This document shows, piece after piece, positions 14,864-24,126 of a stretch of 64,000 bases of DNA. The stretch's first letter is position 1. Each line of letters opens with the position of its first letter. Source of the stretch: Kibdelosporangium aridum (lineage in GTDB: Bacteria; Actinomycetota; Actinomycetes; Mycobacteriales; Pseudonocardiaceae). The stretch is from positions 1-64,000 of the forward strand of contig NZ_FWXV01000010.1 of NCBI RefSeq assembly GCF_900176515.1. The letters are read 5' to 3'. A program made the translations under genes and the position numbers. The notes under the pieces are model-generated. The model searched no databases. It was not told the DNA's origin and was given only the letters and a program-made list of their open reading frames with translations.

Positions 14864-15902
14864 GCGGCACCCGGACGACCGTGCCCTGACCGGCGCACGT
14901 GCCGCAGTTGGAGATGTAGGCCGCGTTGCCCTTGATCGCCAGGCCGCCCGGCGCGGTCAAGCCGGTGTCCAGCACGGTCTCGTGCGATCCGTCCTCGCCG
15001 ACCTTGATCAGCGCCCCCGCCGGTGGACCCGCCGTCAGGCCGTCCTTGGCGATTTCCAGCACGTACAGCGTGCCGTGCCGGTCGAAGGCGACATCGATGA
15101 TGTTCGTGAAGCCGTCCGCGAACACCTCGGGCTGCTTGCCCGGCCACACCTTGTAGACCCGTGCCGAACCCGGCTTGAACGGGAAGCCGGTGAGTTCGCC
15201 CACGTAGAGCGCGCCGTCAGGCCCTTGAGCGACCGCGGTCGGCACGGCCTGCGCGCCGTCGTGGTCTGCGAAGGTCGCGATCGTCCAGACCTTGCCGGTC
15301 GGGCCCACGCCGAGCAGCGAGTTCCCGCCCGCGTCGACCGCGGTGTAGCCCCACGGGCTGGCGATCACCGACGTCGGGTTGGTGTCCAACGCCCCGCCGT
15401 CAGGATTGGCCGTGGCCTCGTAGGTACCCAGGTCAGCGACTGTTTTCAGGCCACGGTAGCCATCGCTGCGCAGCGTGGACAGCCCTTGGGCCGCCTCGGG
15501 CAGCTTCGTGCGTTGGTCCGGCGCCGCGCCGAGGCCGATCGTGAACGCGATGGAACCGCCCCTGGCGACCACGTCGGTCGGGCCGAGTGCGTTGGTGCCC
15601 GCGGGGGCAGCGACCGACGGCAGGCCGCTCAGCACCCGTTTGTGCTTGCCGTGCTCGATCTTGGTGACCGCGCCGGACGACCCGAGACACGCCTCGCCTT
15701 CCGGTCCGGCGAAGCACCCGTCCGTCCCGCCACGACCGGATTCGGCGACGTACAGATCGCCGTCGAGCGAGAACGCCAGCCCGCGTGGGTTGTCCAGACC
15801 GCTCGCAACGGTGGTGACCTTCGGGCCGCCCGCGTACGCGACGCCTGGAACCAGTGCGGCGGCGACAATTCCCGCTGCCAGTACAGCAATCGTTCGGTTC
15901 AT
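14856..15902 (-). CDS. Secreted ScyD/ScyE-family beta-propeller protein (paralogue)
   Basis: A 348-residue paralogue of the product of 12389-13465. A signal peptide (MNRTIAVLAAGIVAAALVPG then VAYA) is followed by VASGLDNPRGLAFSLDGDLYVAESGRGG, GPEGEACLGSSGAVTKIEHGKHKRVLSGL and blade motifs matching the first protein nearly throughout. It also ends with two cysteines (CGTCAGQGTVVRVPLK). I chose the ATG at 15902 because it starts the signal peptide. The two copies flank a two-gene insert (SDR, YjbR) on the opposite strand, so they look like a dispersed duplication. Confidence 0.85.
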   Translation of the reverse strand: MNRTIAVLAAGIVAAALVPGVAYAGGPKVTTVASGLDNPRGLAFSLDGDLYVAESGRGGTDGCFAGPEGEACLGSSGAVTKIEHGKHKRVLSGLPSVAAPAGTNALGPTDVVARGGSIAFTIGLGAAPDQRTKLPEAAQGLSTLRSDGYRGLKTVADLGTYEATANPDGGALDTNPTSVIASPWGYTAVDAGGNSLLGVGPTGKVWTIATFADHDGAQAVPTAVAQGPDGALYVGELTGFPFKPGSARVYKVWPGKQPEVFADGFTNIIDVAFDRHGTLYVLEIAKDGLTAGPPAGALIKVGEDGSHETVLDTGLTAPGGLAIKGNAAYISNCGTCAGQGTVVRVPLK

Positions 15903-16075
15903 CCCGACCTCCCCAATTGAGTCTATTTCGGACAGTTGGCTGCCGCGACTCGGCAAGCAGGCTAGTGCTTGCGCGTGGTGTGAATGAATGTCCGGAAGGG
16001 ACGTCGCTGAAGGCCTTTCAGGCACCGGGCTAGACCGGTCCACCGGCCAGTGAGCGGATGAGCGACACTGGGGGC

Positions 16076-16855
16076 ATGCGAAGGATTCTCGTGATCGGCA
16101 TCGGCGCTGGTGACCCCGAGCACATCACCATGCAGGCGGTGACCGCGCTGCGCCAGGTCGATGTGTTCTTCGTACTGGACAAGGGCGAAGTCAAGCAGGA
16201 CCTGGTCGACCTGCGCCAGGAGATCCTGCGGCGCTACGCCCCCGACGGCGGCTACCGAGTGGTGTACGGCCGTGACCCAGACCGCGACCGCACGACGGAG
16301 GCCTACGTCGAGGCCGTGGACGACTGGCGCAGGCGCCGCGCGGACGTCTGCCAGCAGATGATCACCGCCGAGCTGGCCGACGGGCAGACCGGCGCGTTCC
16401 TGGTCTGGGGCGACCCGACGCTGTACGACAGCACCCTGGCCATCCTCGACGACATCGCCTCCCGCGGCTTCGAGCTCGACATCGAGGTGATTCCCGGGAT
16501 CAGCAGTGTCTCCGCACTGGTCGCCCGGCACCGCGTACCGCTCAACCAGGTGGGAAAACCGGTCCAGATCACCACCGGGCGACGGCTTTCCGTGCACTGG
16601 CCGTCCGATGTGGACGACGTCGTGGTGATGCTCGACGCGCGGACCGCGTTCACCGGGCACGTCGGCGAGGACGCGGACATCTACTGGGGTGCCTACATCG
16701 GAACTCCGGACGAGATCCTGATCAGCGGCAAACTGTCCGAAGTGGCCGGTGAGATCGTGGCCAAGCGCACCGAAGCACGGCAGCGCAAGGGATGGATCAT
16801 GGACACGTACTTGCTGCGGCGCAGCGCCCCGCCCGCGCCGGACGGGGCGCACTGA
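16076..16855 (+). CDS. cobF: Precorrin-6A synthase (deacetylating)
   Basis: A 259-residue tetrapyrrole methylase. The family start RRILVIGIGAGDPEHITMQAV is followed by GAFLVWGDPTLYDSTLAIL and EVIPGISSVSALVARHRVPLNQ, the SAM-binding loops of CobF. The enzyme methylates C1 of precorrin-5 with loss of acetate in aerobic cobalamin synthesis. I chose the ATG at 16076 because it starts the conserved N terminus; ATG 16058 adds six residues. The gene stands apart from other cob genes, which is usual for cobF in actinobacteria. Confidence 0.9.
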   Translation: MRRILVIGIGAGDPEHITMQAVTALRQVDVFFVLDKGEVKQDLVDLRQEILRRYAPDGGYRVVYGRDPDRDRTTEAYVEAVDDWRRRRADVCQQMITAELADGQTGAFLVWGDPTLYDSTLAILDDIASRGFELDIEVIPGISSVSALVARHRVPLNQVGKPVQITTGRRLSVHWPSDVDDVVVMLDARTAFTGHVGEDADIYWGAYIGTPDEILISGKLSEVAGEIVAKRTEARQRKGWIMDTYLLRRSAPPAPDGAH

Positions 16856-16861
16856 GCTGTT

Positions 16862-17917
16862 TTACCGGCCCTGCAGCCGCTTGACGTTGTTGCCGAACGT
16901 CCAGTTCTTCGAGCCGTCCCAGTTGATCGACCAGGTCATCAGGCCCTTCAAGGCGCCGTTGTACCCGCTCCACGCCTGCGAGACCAGGCTCGTCGACATG
17001 TAGCCGCCGCCCGCGCCCGGCTGCGCGGGCAGGCCCGGCGCCTGCTTGTCGTACGGCACGCGGATCGTGGTGCCCTGGATGACCAGACCACGGTTGAGGC
17101 AGTCGGTCTGCGCACGGAACCCTTGCACTGTCCCGGCTTGGTAGGAGTCACCGGAGCAGCCGTACATGCTTCCGTTGTAGTACTGCATGTTCAGCCACCA
17201 CAACCGGCCGTTGTCCGCGTACTTCTTGACAATCGGCAGGTACGCGCCCCAGATCGAGCCGTAGACCACGCTGCCGCCGGTGACGTACGCGGTCTCCGGC
17301 GCCATCGTCAGGCCGAAGTTGGCCGGCATCTGCGCCAGCACGCCGTCGATGATCCGAATCAGGTTGGCCTGCGACGGCGACAGCGTGTTGATGTTGCCGC
17401 TGCCCACCAGGCCGGTCTCGATGTCGATGTCGATGCCGTCGAAGTTGTACTTCTTCAGGATCGGCACGATCGTGGCCACGAACCTGTTCGCCACGGTCGC
17501 CGAGCTCAGGTCGATGCCTGCCGTCGCACCGCCGATGGACATCAGGATGGTCGCGCCCGCCGCCTTGGCCTCGCACATCTCCGCTGGTGTCGCGACTTTC
17601 ACCGTCGCGTCCATGCCGTCTTCCCACAGCACGGTCCCGTCGGAACGGATCACTGGGAACGCGGCGTTGATGACGTTGTACCCGGCGTTGCGGATGCGTG
17701 CGTCAGTGATGGGTGTCCAGCCGAACGGCGGGTGCACGCCGTTGGATGCGCCGTCCCAGTTCTCCCAGTAACCCTGGAGCACTTTTCCGGCTGGTTTGGA
17801 TTTCACCGCGCACACGTCCGCCTGGACCTGTACTGGTTGTGCTGTCGCGGGGATGGGCGCTGCGGCTGCCAGCAGCACGCCCACGCCGAGGGACAACAGA
17901 CGGGACAGTCGAGCCAT
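16862..17917 (-). CDS. Secreted GH18 chitinase
   Basis: A 351-residue protein with a signal peptide (MARLSRLLSLGVGVLLAAAA, cleaved near ATA-QP). The catalytic barrel has strand 3 LMSIGGA (125-131) and the family 18 signature D160-G-I-D163-I-D165-I-E167, in which Glu167 is the acid/base. TMAPE (strand 6) and MTWSINWD near the end are also typical. No chitin-binding or fibronectin module is present, so it is a single-domain enzyme hydrolysing chitin by substrate-assisted catalysis. The start at 17917 is the first residue of the signal peptide. It ends 6 bases from cobF, convergent. Confidence 0.92.
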   Translation of the reverse strand: MARLSRLLSLGVGVLLAAAAPIPATAQPVQVQADVCAVKSKPAGKVLQGYWENWDGASNGVHPPFGWTPITDARIRNAGYNVINAAFPVIRSDGTVLWEDGMDATVKVATPAEMCEAKAAGATILMSIGGATAGIDLSSATVANRFVATIVPILKKYNFDGIDIDIETGLVGSGNINTLSPSQANLIRIIDGVLAQMPANFGLTMAPETAYVTGGSVVYGSIWGAYLPIVKKYADNGRLWWLNMQYYNGSMYGCSGDSYQAGTVQGFRAQTDCLNRGLVIQGTTIRVPYDKQAPGLPAQPGAGGGYMSTSLVSQAWSGYNGALKGLMTWSINWDGSKNWTFGNNVKRLQGR

Positions 17918-18029
17918 GACGGCTCCCTTCTGGGGCACAGCCTGGCAACCGGCGTTACCCAACCGCCGGCTCGCGCCGCCAGAAACCGATCTGCAGGGTC
18001 CCTCCAACGTAATGGCCTAGACCACTTGG

Positions 18030-19445
18030 TCACAACCCCGCGATCGGCTGAAACCGGCCGGCGAAGACGTCCGACCGGTTCGCCGGATCCTTGCCCGCCT
18101 TGGGGAACAACGGGACGAACGAGCCGCCGGACGCCACCAGCCCGTGGTAGTCACCCAGGTACAGCGACCTTTCCGGCCGGTCGACCGTCGGTGCGCCCGC
18201 GAAGTCGAACGTGGCGACCCGCTGCTCACGCCACGTGACACCGTCACTGGAAGTCGCGAGCGAGTACCTCGCCGGCAGGGTCGCCGGGTCGGAGGTGTTG
18301 TCCCGCAAGTCGTAGTACGTCACGCCGACTGTGCCGTCCCACAGCACCGCCAACGCGGGCGAAAACGCTTGCGCGGCCACTGGAACCGGGGCGCTCCACG
18401 TCAGACCGCCGTCCCGGGAACGCGACAGCACGATCCCGTCGTGCTTCCCGCCGGAGAACCGGGAGTCCTGCCAGGCCAGGTACAGGTCCCGGCCGCTCGC
18501 GGCGGCGTGGACGAAGTCCGAGCCGTCCCGGATCGGTGTGCCGGTGTCCGGGTCCTTGGTACCGACCTTGGTCAGGTCGGCGACCTTGACCGGCGCCGAC
18601 CACGTCTTGCCCTTGTCGGCCGAGGAGATCACGGCGATCTCCTCCCACTCGGCCCCGGAAGCGTCCAGGTAGTACCGGGTGAAAGCGTTGACCAGGGTCC
18701 CGTCCGGCCGGACCACGATCTTGTTGGCGATGGTCTGGCTGTTGAGCCCGGGCGCGTAGACGACCTTCGGCGGCTCCCAGGTCCGGCCGCCGTCGACACT
18801 GCGCGCGAGGTACGCGGAGCCGGTGAACTCGGTCTCGGTGAAGACCTCGATCTTCGTGAAGACCATGTAGACGTATCGCGAGTCGGTCGGATCCGCGGTG
18901 ACGGCAGGCAGGTCGTTGAACACCGACTCGCCGCCCTCACGGACAAGCACCGTCGCCGGGCCCCACGTCAGCCCGCCGTCCCGGGATCGCGAAACCTGGA
19001 TCGCGTGCTCGGAACCGGGTTCGAAGAACGCCTTCGTCATCGCCAAAGTAGCCAGATAGGCGGTGCCGTCCGGTGCGACGCTCACCCACGAGTCGGTGGC
19101 ACGCTTGAAGTTCCCGGCGCCCGAGCATTGCGAGGTGGGCGGGACCGACTGGCGCCACGTCCGCCCGCCGTCGAACGACGTGGCCGTGACAACGCCCTGC
19201 GACGCGATGCTGGACCACCTGTCCTGCTGGTACGTCCCGACCAAGTGCCCGGGATTCCTCGGGTTCACCGCGGCATGCGACTGCACCTCGGAATTCCAGT
19301 GCAACGTGCCCGGCCCGGTCTCGCTGCACGCAGGCGGAAACGGCGACGGCCCGGACACCTTCGTCAAGGTGGCGTCCGCGTAAGCGTTTGTCCCCACGGT
19401 CAACGCGCTCGCGGCGAGCACGGCAACAGTCAACAGTCGCATCAT
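18030..19445 (-). CDS. Secreted sialidase-fold (Asp-box/BNR) protein
   Basis: A 471-residue protein with a signal peptide (MMRLLTVAVLAASALTVGTN then AYA). At least five Asp-box motifs of the S-x-D-x-G-x-T-W type are visible: SFDGGRTW, SRDGGLTWG, SVDGGRTWE, SADKGKTWS and SRDGGLTWS. They mark a six-bladed propeller of the sialidase/neuraminidase superfamily. An N-terminal RIP-type arginine motif and a sialidase Tyr/Glu pair are not evident, so exo-sialidase activity is uncertain. It may be another glycosidase or a binding protein. The ATG at 19445 starts the signal peptide. Confidence 0.8.
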   Translation of the reverse strand: MMRLLTVAVLAASALTVGTNAYADATLTKVSGPSPFPPACSETGPGTLHWNSEVQSHAAVNPRNPGHLVGTYQQDRWSSIASQGVVTATSFDGGRTWRQSVPPTSQCSGAGNFKRATDSWVSVAPDGTAYLATLAMTKAFFEPGSEHAIQVSRSRDGGLTWGPATVLVREGGESVFNDLPAVTADPTDSRYVYMVFTKIEVFTETEFTGSAYLARSVDGGRTWEPPKVVYAPGLNSQTIANKIVVRPDGTLVNAFTRYYLDASGAEWEEIAVISSADKGKTWSAPVKVADLTKVGTKDPDTGTPIRDGSDFVHAAASGRDLYLAWQDSRFSGGKHDGIVLSRSRDGGLTWSAPVPVAAQAFSPALAVLWDGTVGVTYYDLRDNTSDPATLPARYSLATSSDGVTWREQRVATFDFAGAPTVDRPERSLYLGDYHGLVASGGSFVPLFPKAGKDPANRSDVFAGRFQPIAGL

Positions 19446-19515
19446 GAACCCCCAGGTCCTCCAGTGCCGCGTCCCCAGGCTAACCGCACTCGACCGGTCA
19501 TGGCATGGTTCTGCC

Positions 19516-20370
19516 ATGGACGAAGTACTGGGGCGGGACGGGACGTGGACGTTCGACCTGGAAACCCTCCGGATCGTGCCCGGCCACGGCCGCGGTGTGC
19601 ACAAGTTGCGGCAGGCGATCGGGGAGTTGTCCATCCCGTTGGAAGCGATCGCCAGTGTCGTGTACGAACCCGGTCGCAAGGGCGCACGCCTCCGGTTGCG
19701 GCTGCGTGACGGCGCGGACCCGTTGAGCCAGGTGACAGCTGGACGCCTCTCGGAGAACGCTGATCCGTATCTGCTTGCCGTGGACACCAACCAGATCGGG
19801 ACGAGCCAGTACTTCGCCGAGTCCGTGCGCACCGCACTGATGGTCCATCAGGTCCCGTCGACTCCTGTCACGCGCTATCTGCTGCCCACGCAGCCCACGC
19901 CGATCACTGCGGCGGCAGGTGACGGCACGGCGACCTTCGACGGCGAATACATCCGGTTGGACTGGAGCTGGATGGCCGAGGACAGCAAATCCGCGGCCGG
20001 TCCCGTCCAACTGGCACTGTCCGATGTGACCGCCGTGGAATGGCGGCCGCAGAAGGGCATCAGCTACGGATTCCTGCGGTTCCGGACAAAGACCGACACG
20101 AACGCGGTCGCCCCCGAGCACGACCGGCACTGCCTGGCCTGGGGGATCCAGCGGGATGGCGGGACGACCGTACTGGTCGCCGCCGCCGTGGTTTCCCGGC
20201 TGCCGCACCCGTCCACTGCTCGCGCGTTGCCTGAGGCCGCCGCACCGGCCAAGGCCGACGATCCCGACGCGATGCTGCGCCGTCTGCGGGAACTGGGCGA
20301 GTTGCACAAGTCGGGGATCCTGACCGACGAGGAGTTCGCCGCGGCCAAGCGAAAACTCCTCGAAGACTAG
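19516..20370 (+). CDS. DUF4429 and SHOCT domain protein
   Basis: A 284-residue protein. The first 115 and next 115 residues each carry a DUF4429-type beta-rich unit (GRDGTWTFDLETLRIVPG and GDGTATFDGEYIRLDWS). The C-terminal 30 residues are a SHOCT domain (LRELGELHKSGILTDEEFAAAKRKLLE). SHOCT is a short oligomerisation tail found on many actinobacterial proteins; DUF4429 has a PH-like character and unknown function. The ATG at 19516 starts the conserved pattern. There is no signal peptide. Confidence 0.85.
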   Translation: MDEVLGRDGTWTFDLETLRIVPGHGRGVHKLRQAIGELSIPLEAIASVVYEPGRKGARLRLRLRDGADPLSQVTAGRLSENADPYLLAVDTNQIGTSQYFAESVRTALMVHQVPSTPVTRYLLPTQPTPITAAAGDGTATFDGEYIRLDWSWMAEDSKSAAGPVQLALSDVTAVEWRPQKGISYGFLRFRTKTDTNAVAPEHDRHCLAWGIQRDGGTTVLVAAAVVSRLPHPSTARALPEAAAPAKADDPDAMLRRLRELGELHKSGILTDEEFAAAKRKLLED

Positions 20371-20382
20371 AACGCCGGGTGA

Positions 20383-21027
20383 TCACCGGGCCTGCTGGCC
20401 GCGCAGGAAAGTCTCGACGATCCGGTGCAACGTGGGCTCGAACTCCGACGCGTGCCCGAGCTCGGGCATCTCGCGGTACAGCCGGGCCAGCGTCTCCGGC
20501 GGGTTGGCCATCTGGTGCAGGCTCGCGGCCACCGAACTGACCACGGTCACCAGGTCGAGGATGTCCTCGTCGGTCAAACTCGGCAGCAACCTGCGGACAT
20601 CCTCGGCGAGCTCGAAGATCCCCGGCATGATCGTGAGCTTGTACTCGCGGACCGACTCCAGCGGCACGGTCCGTTCGAGGTTCAACGGGACATGCGCGAT
20701 CAGGTCACACAACAGCGGGCGCGTGGCCAGCGTCTCGGCGAAGGCCGCCGCCACATCGCCGATCGAGCCGGCCTTCGCCAGCAGCTCGCGCATCTCCACC
20801 GCCCAGCTCACGTAGTCCGCGGCGGCGATCTTCAGGTAGATCTCGTCGCGGGTGGTGAAGTACTTGAGCAGGGCGGACTTGTGCATGCCCACCTCGGCGG
20901 CGATGTCGGCGAGGCTGGTGTCGCGCACGCTGTCGCGTTCGGCGAGAGCGCGCGCGGCACTCAGGATCGCGTCGTAACGCTGTTGCTTCTGCTCAGGGCG
21001 GCGCGCCCGCTGGAACTCCTGCGCCAT
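20383..21027 (-). CDS. TetR family regulator of the molybdenum hydroxylase operon
   Basis: A 214-residue TetR/AcrR protein. The helix-turn-helix is DTSLADIAAEVGMHKSALLKYFTTRDEIYLKI (about residues 37-68) and the rest is a helical ligand domain. It starts 10 bases after the stop of the molybdenum subunit, so it is the last gene of that operon. A likely role is feedback control through the 45-bp palindrome upstream of the operon, with an aldehyde or N-heterocycle as ligand. Start chosen at 21027, where the usual N-terminal basic segment begins. Confidence 0.85.
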   Translation of the reverse strand: MAQEFQRARRPEQKQQRYDAILSAARALAERDSVRDTSLADIAAEVGMHKSALLKYFTTRDEIYLKIAAADYVSWAVEMRELLAKAGSIGDVAAAFAETLATRPLLCDLIAHVPLNLERTVPLESVREYKLTIMPGIFELAEDVRRLLPSLTDEDILDLVTVVSSVAASLHQMANPPETLARLYREMPELGHASEFEPTLHRIVETFLRGQQAR

Positions 21028-21037
21028 ACGTCCATCA

Positions 21038-23158
21038 TCACAGCAACTTGTCCAAAGTGATCGGCAGGTCACGCACTCGCTTGCCGGTGGCGTGGAACAC
21101 GGCGTTGGCCACCGCGCCCGCGACGCCGACAATGCTCACCTCGCCGACCCCCAGCAGCCCGAGGGGCATGTTCGGGTCCGGTTCGCCCAGCCAGTGCACG
21201 TCGATGTCCGGGATGTCCGCGTGCACGGGCACGTGGTACTCGCTCAGGCTCGGGTTCATGATCCGGCCGGTGCGCGGGTCGACGAGTGTCTCCTCGGCCA
21301 GCGCCATACCGATGCCCATCACGATCCCGCCACGCAGCTGGCTGGCGACGGTCTTGGCGTTGATCACCGTGCCGACGTCGAAGGCGCCGACGAAACGGGC
21401 GATCCGGATCTCGCCGGTCTCCGGGTCGACCCTGACCTCGCAGAACTGGGCACCGGACGCTGCCTTCACATGCCGCCTGCTGGACAGCACCAACTGCAGC
21501 GTCTTGAGGTTGTTCCGCAGGTCACCGCCGCCGGACGTGGCCTCGACAAAGCCCTTCCGGTCCAGTTCACGCCGCTTCTTGTCGATCTTGCGGCACGCGT
21601 CGAGCACGGCCGCCGCCACGCTCGCGGTCTGCCCGGAGCCGCCTGCGCCGGGCGCGAACGGCAGCTCGGAGTCACCCCACTGGACGGTCACGGAGTCGAC
21701 CGGGACGTTCAGCGCGTCCGCTGCGATCTGCGCCTGCGCGGTCGCCGCACCCATGCCCATCTCGTGCATCGCGACCTTCACCAGGACCGTGCCGTCCTGG
21801 TTGAGCCGGACGTACGCGTTCGATCCGAACTGCCAAGCGGGGTGATACGCGGTCGCCACGCCCATCCCGACCAGCCACTTGCCGTCCCGCATCGAGCCGG
21901 GCTCGGGCGTACGGGCGGCCCAGCCGAACTTCTCGGCGCCAAGGGCGTAGGCCTCGCGCAGCATCCGGTGGCCGAACTTGTTGCCGTTCACCGGGTTTCG
22001 TGCGGGCTCGTTGCGCATCCGCAGGTCGATCGGGTCCATGCCGAGCTGGTAGGCCAGCTCGTCCACCGCCGATTCCAGCGCGAACGACCCGATCGATTCG
22101 CCGGGTGCCCGCATGGAGGTGTTCGACAAGACGTCGAGTGTGACTGTGTGCTGCTGGGTGTGGATGTTCGCCGCGTCGTAGGCGTGGTTGGTCATGGACA
22201 CGATCTGCTCACCGGCACCACCGACGTGACCGAGCCTGGTCACGCTCGTGTGAATCAACGAGGTCAGCTTGCCGTCGCGCTCGGCACCCAACGCGACTCG
22301 CTGCGTTGACGGCGCCCGTCCGCCGACAGTCCGGTAAACACTCTTGCGGCTCAACGACATCCGGACCGGACGCCCGGTTGCCTTCGCTGCCAGGACCGCG
22401 AGCACCGTGCCTGGCCAGAGGTTGATCTTGCCGCCGAACCCGCCGCCGACAAACGGGCAGACGACCCGGATGTTCCCGACCGGGATGTCGAACTTCTTCG
22501 CGAGGTGCGTACGGACATAAGGAATGTTCTGCGTGGTCTCGTGCACCGTGAGCTTGTCGCCTTCCCAGTACGCGGTCGTGGCGTGCGGCTCGATCGCGTT
22601 GTGGTGGTGCGGCGGGGTGGTGTACTGCTCGTCGACCACGACCGGCGCCTGGGCGAGCGCTTTCTGCGCATCGCCCTTCTTGGCGCCAGTTCCCAGCGGG
22701 CTCGACTTCTGTTTCACGGCCGTAGGAACAGCGGCCTGGAAGTCCACAGTGGCCGGTAAGGTCTGATACCGCACGCGCACAAGGGAAGCGGCGTGCCGCG
22801 CGGCGTCGGCGGACTCCGCGACGACTATCGCGACCGGCTGGCCGTCCCAGTGCACCTCGTCGGTGTTGAGGTAGTTGACGTTCGTACCCGGCGCGAGCGA
22901 GTTCAGATCGATCAGGCTCGTCGGCGCGGTCGGCTTGGTCCGCGGGGCGTTCTTGTGCGTGATCACCGCGATGACACCGGGATGCGCCTCGGCCTCAGCG
23001 GTGTCGATGCTCTCGATCCTGCCCCGGCTGATGGTCGCGTGTGTGAGGGCCGCGTAGGTGATGTCCGGATACGGGTACTCGGCCGCATACCGGGCTTGCC
23101 CAGTGGTCTTGGCAGGTCCGTCTTTGCGGTCGACGGGCTGGCCGATGACGCCGGTCAT
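21038..23158 (-). CDS. Molybdenum-binding subunit of xanthine dehydrogenase-family aldehyde oxidoreductase
   Basis: A 706-residue large subunit closest in pattern to PaoC/YagR. The molybdopterin-binding segments include GGGFGGKINLWPG near residue 240 and GSGQTASVAAAVLD near 508. The C-terminal LLGVGEVSIVGVAGAVANAV carries the catalytic Glu in the GxGE motif that activates the Mo-bound hydroxyl. The complex hydroxylates aldehydes or aromatic heterocycles. The ATG overlaps the stop of the FAD subunit (ATGA), so the two are translationally coupled. There is no Tat signal on this or the small subunit, so the complex is cytoplasmic, unlike E. coli PaoABC. Confidence 0.9.
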   Translation of the reverse strand: MTGVIGQPVDRKDGPAKTTGQARYAAEYPYPDITYAALTHATISRGRIESIDTAEAEAHPGVIAVITHKNAPRTKPTAPTSLIDLNSLAPGTNVNYLNTDEVHWDGQPVAIVVAESADAARHAASLVRVRYQTLPATVDFQAAVPTAVKQKSSPLGTGAKKGDAQKALAQAPVVVDEQYTTPPHHHNAIEPHATTAYWEGDKLTVHETTQNIPYVRTHLAKKFDIPVGNIRVVCPFVGGGFGGKINLWPGTVLAVLAAKATGRPVRMSLSRKSVYRTVGGRAPSTQRVALGAERDGKLTSLIHTSVTRLGHVGGAGEQIVSMTNHAYDAANIHTQQHTVTLDVLSNTSMRAPGESIGSFALESAVDELAYQLGMDPIDLRMRNEPARNPVNGNKFGHRMLREAYALGAEKFGWAARTPEPGSMRDGKWLVGMGVATAYHPAWQFGSNAYVRLNQDGTVLVKVAMHEMGMGAATAQAQIAADALNVPVDSVTVQWGDSELPFAPGAGGSGQTASVAAAVLDACRKIDKKRRELDRKGFVEATSGGGDLRNNLKTLQLVLSSRRHVKAASGAQFCEVRVDPETGEIRIARFVGAFDVGTVINAKTVASQLRGGIVMGIGMALAEETLVDPRTGRIMNPSLSEYHVPVHADIPDIDVHWLGEPDPNMPLGLLGVGEVSIVGVAGAVANAVFHATGKRVRDLPITLDKLL

Positions 23159-24126
23159 GGGTTCACCTCACGCAGCATCGCGACGATGGCCCGGATGGCC
23201 AGTTCGACCTTGAACTCGTTCTGCTCGGTCGGAACGGCGGCGGCCAGCTCGGCCTCGGCGGCGCGGCGGAACTCCGCTTCGCCTGCCTGTGCCCCTGCCA
23301 GGATCCGTTCGGCTTCGGTTGCGCGCCAAGGCTTTGTGCCGACGCCGCCGAGTGCGAGCCTGATCTCGGTGATCCTGCCGTCCCGGGTTTCCATCGCGGC
23401 AGCCACGGAGACGAGCGCGAACGCGTAGGATGCCCGATCCCTGATCTTGCGATACCGCGAGTTCTTGGTCGTCTCAGGGATCTCCACGGCCGTGATCAGT
23501 TCATCCGGCTCGAGGGTGGTCTCCAGGTGTGGCGTCTGTCCCGGCAGCCGGTGGAATTCACCGATCGGGATCCGGCGTGTCCCCCGTACGCTTTCGACTT
23601 CGACTTGCGCGTCCAACATGGTCAATGCGACGGCCATGTCGGAGGGATGCGCGGCGATGCAGTTCGGGCTCACGCCAAGGATCGCGTGACCACGGCTGAA
23701 CCCGCCGATCGCATCGCATCCACTGCCCGGCTCACGTTTGTTGCACCGGGACGCCGAGTCGTAGAAGTAGCTGCATCGAGTGCGCTGCAACAGGTTCCCG
23801 CCGACGGTCGCCATGTTGCGCAGCTGCCCCGACGCACCGGCCAGAATCGCCTGCGCCAGCACGGGATATTTGGTCCTGATGAGCGGATGCGAGGCCAGCG
23901 CGCTGTTGCGCACCAGTGCGCCGATCCGCACCCCGTTGCCGACTGCGGTCACGCTGGTCAACGGCAGCCTGGTGATGTCGACGACTGTCCCGGGGCGCTC
24001 GATGTCCTCACGGATCAGGTCGACGAGGTTGGTGCCGCCGCCGAGGAACTTGGCGTTCGGCGTGGTCGCGATCGTCTGGACCGCGGACTGGACATCGGTG
24101 ACGCTGACGTAGTCGAACGGCCTCAC
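23155..24126 (-). CDS. FAD-binding subunit of xanthine dehydrogenase-family oxidoreductase
   Basis: A 323-residue CoxM/PaoB-type subunit. Near the N terminus FLGGGTNLVDLIREDIERPGTVVDI binds FAD. Further on, TVGGNLLQRTRCSYFYD and CNKREPGSGCDAIGG are the PaoB-specific cysteine-rich insert that can hold an extra 4Fe-4S cluster. A C-terminal CO-dehydrogenase flavoprotein domain closes it. The GTG start at 24126 overlaps the stop of the iron-sulfur subunit (GTGA); a longer frame upstream would lie inside that gene. Confidence 0.9.
   Translation of the reverse strand: MRPFDYVSVTDVQSAVQTIATTPNAKFLGGGTNLVDLIREDIERPGTVVDITRLPLTSVTAVGNGVRIGALVRNSALASHPLIRTKYPVLAQAILAGASGQLRNMATVGGNLLQRTRCSYFYDSASRCNKREPGSGCDAIGGFSRGHAILGVSPNCIAAHPSDMAVALTMLDAQVEVESVRGTRRIPIGEFHRLPGQTPHLETTLEPDELITAVEIPETTKNSRYRKIRDRASYAFALVSVAAAMETRDGRITEIRLALGGVGTKPWRATEAERILAGAQAGEAEFRRAAEAELAAAVPTEQNEFKVELAIRAIVAMLREVNP

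Noticed and set aside
15962..16852. A 296-codon minus-strand frame across the cobF region
   Set aside because: It is antisense to a clear cobF gene and shows no domain.
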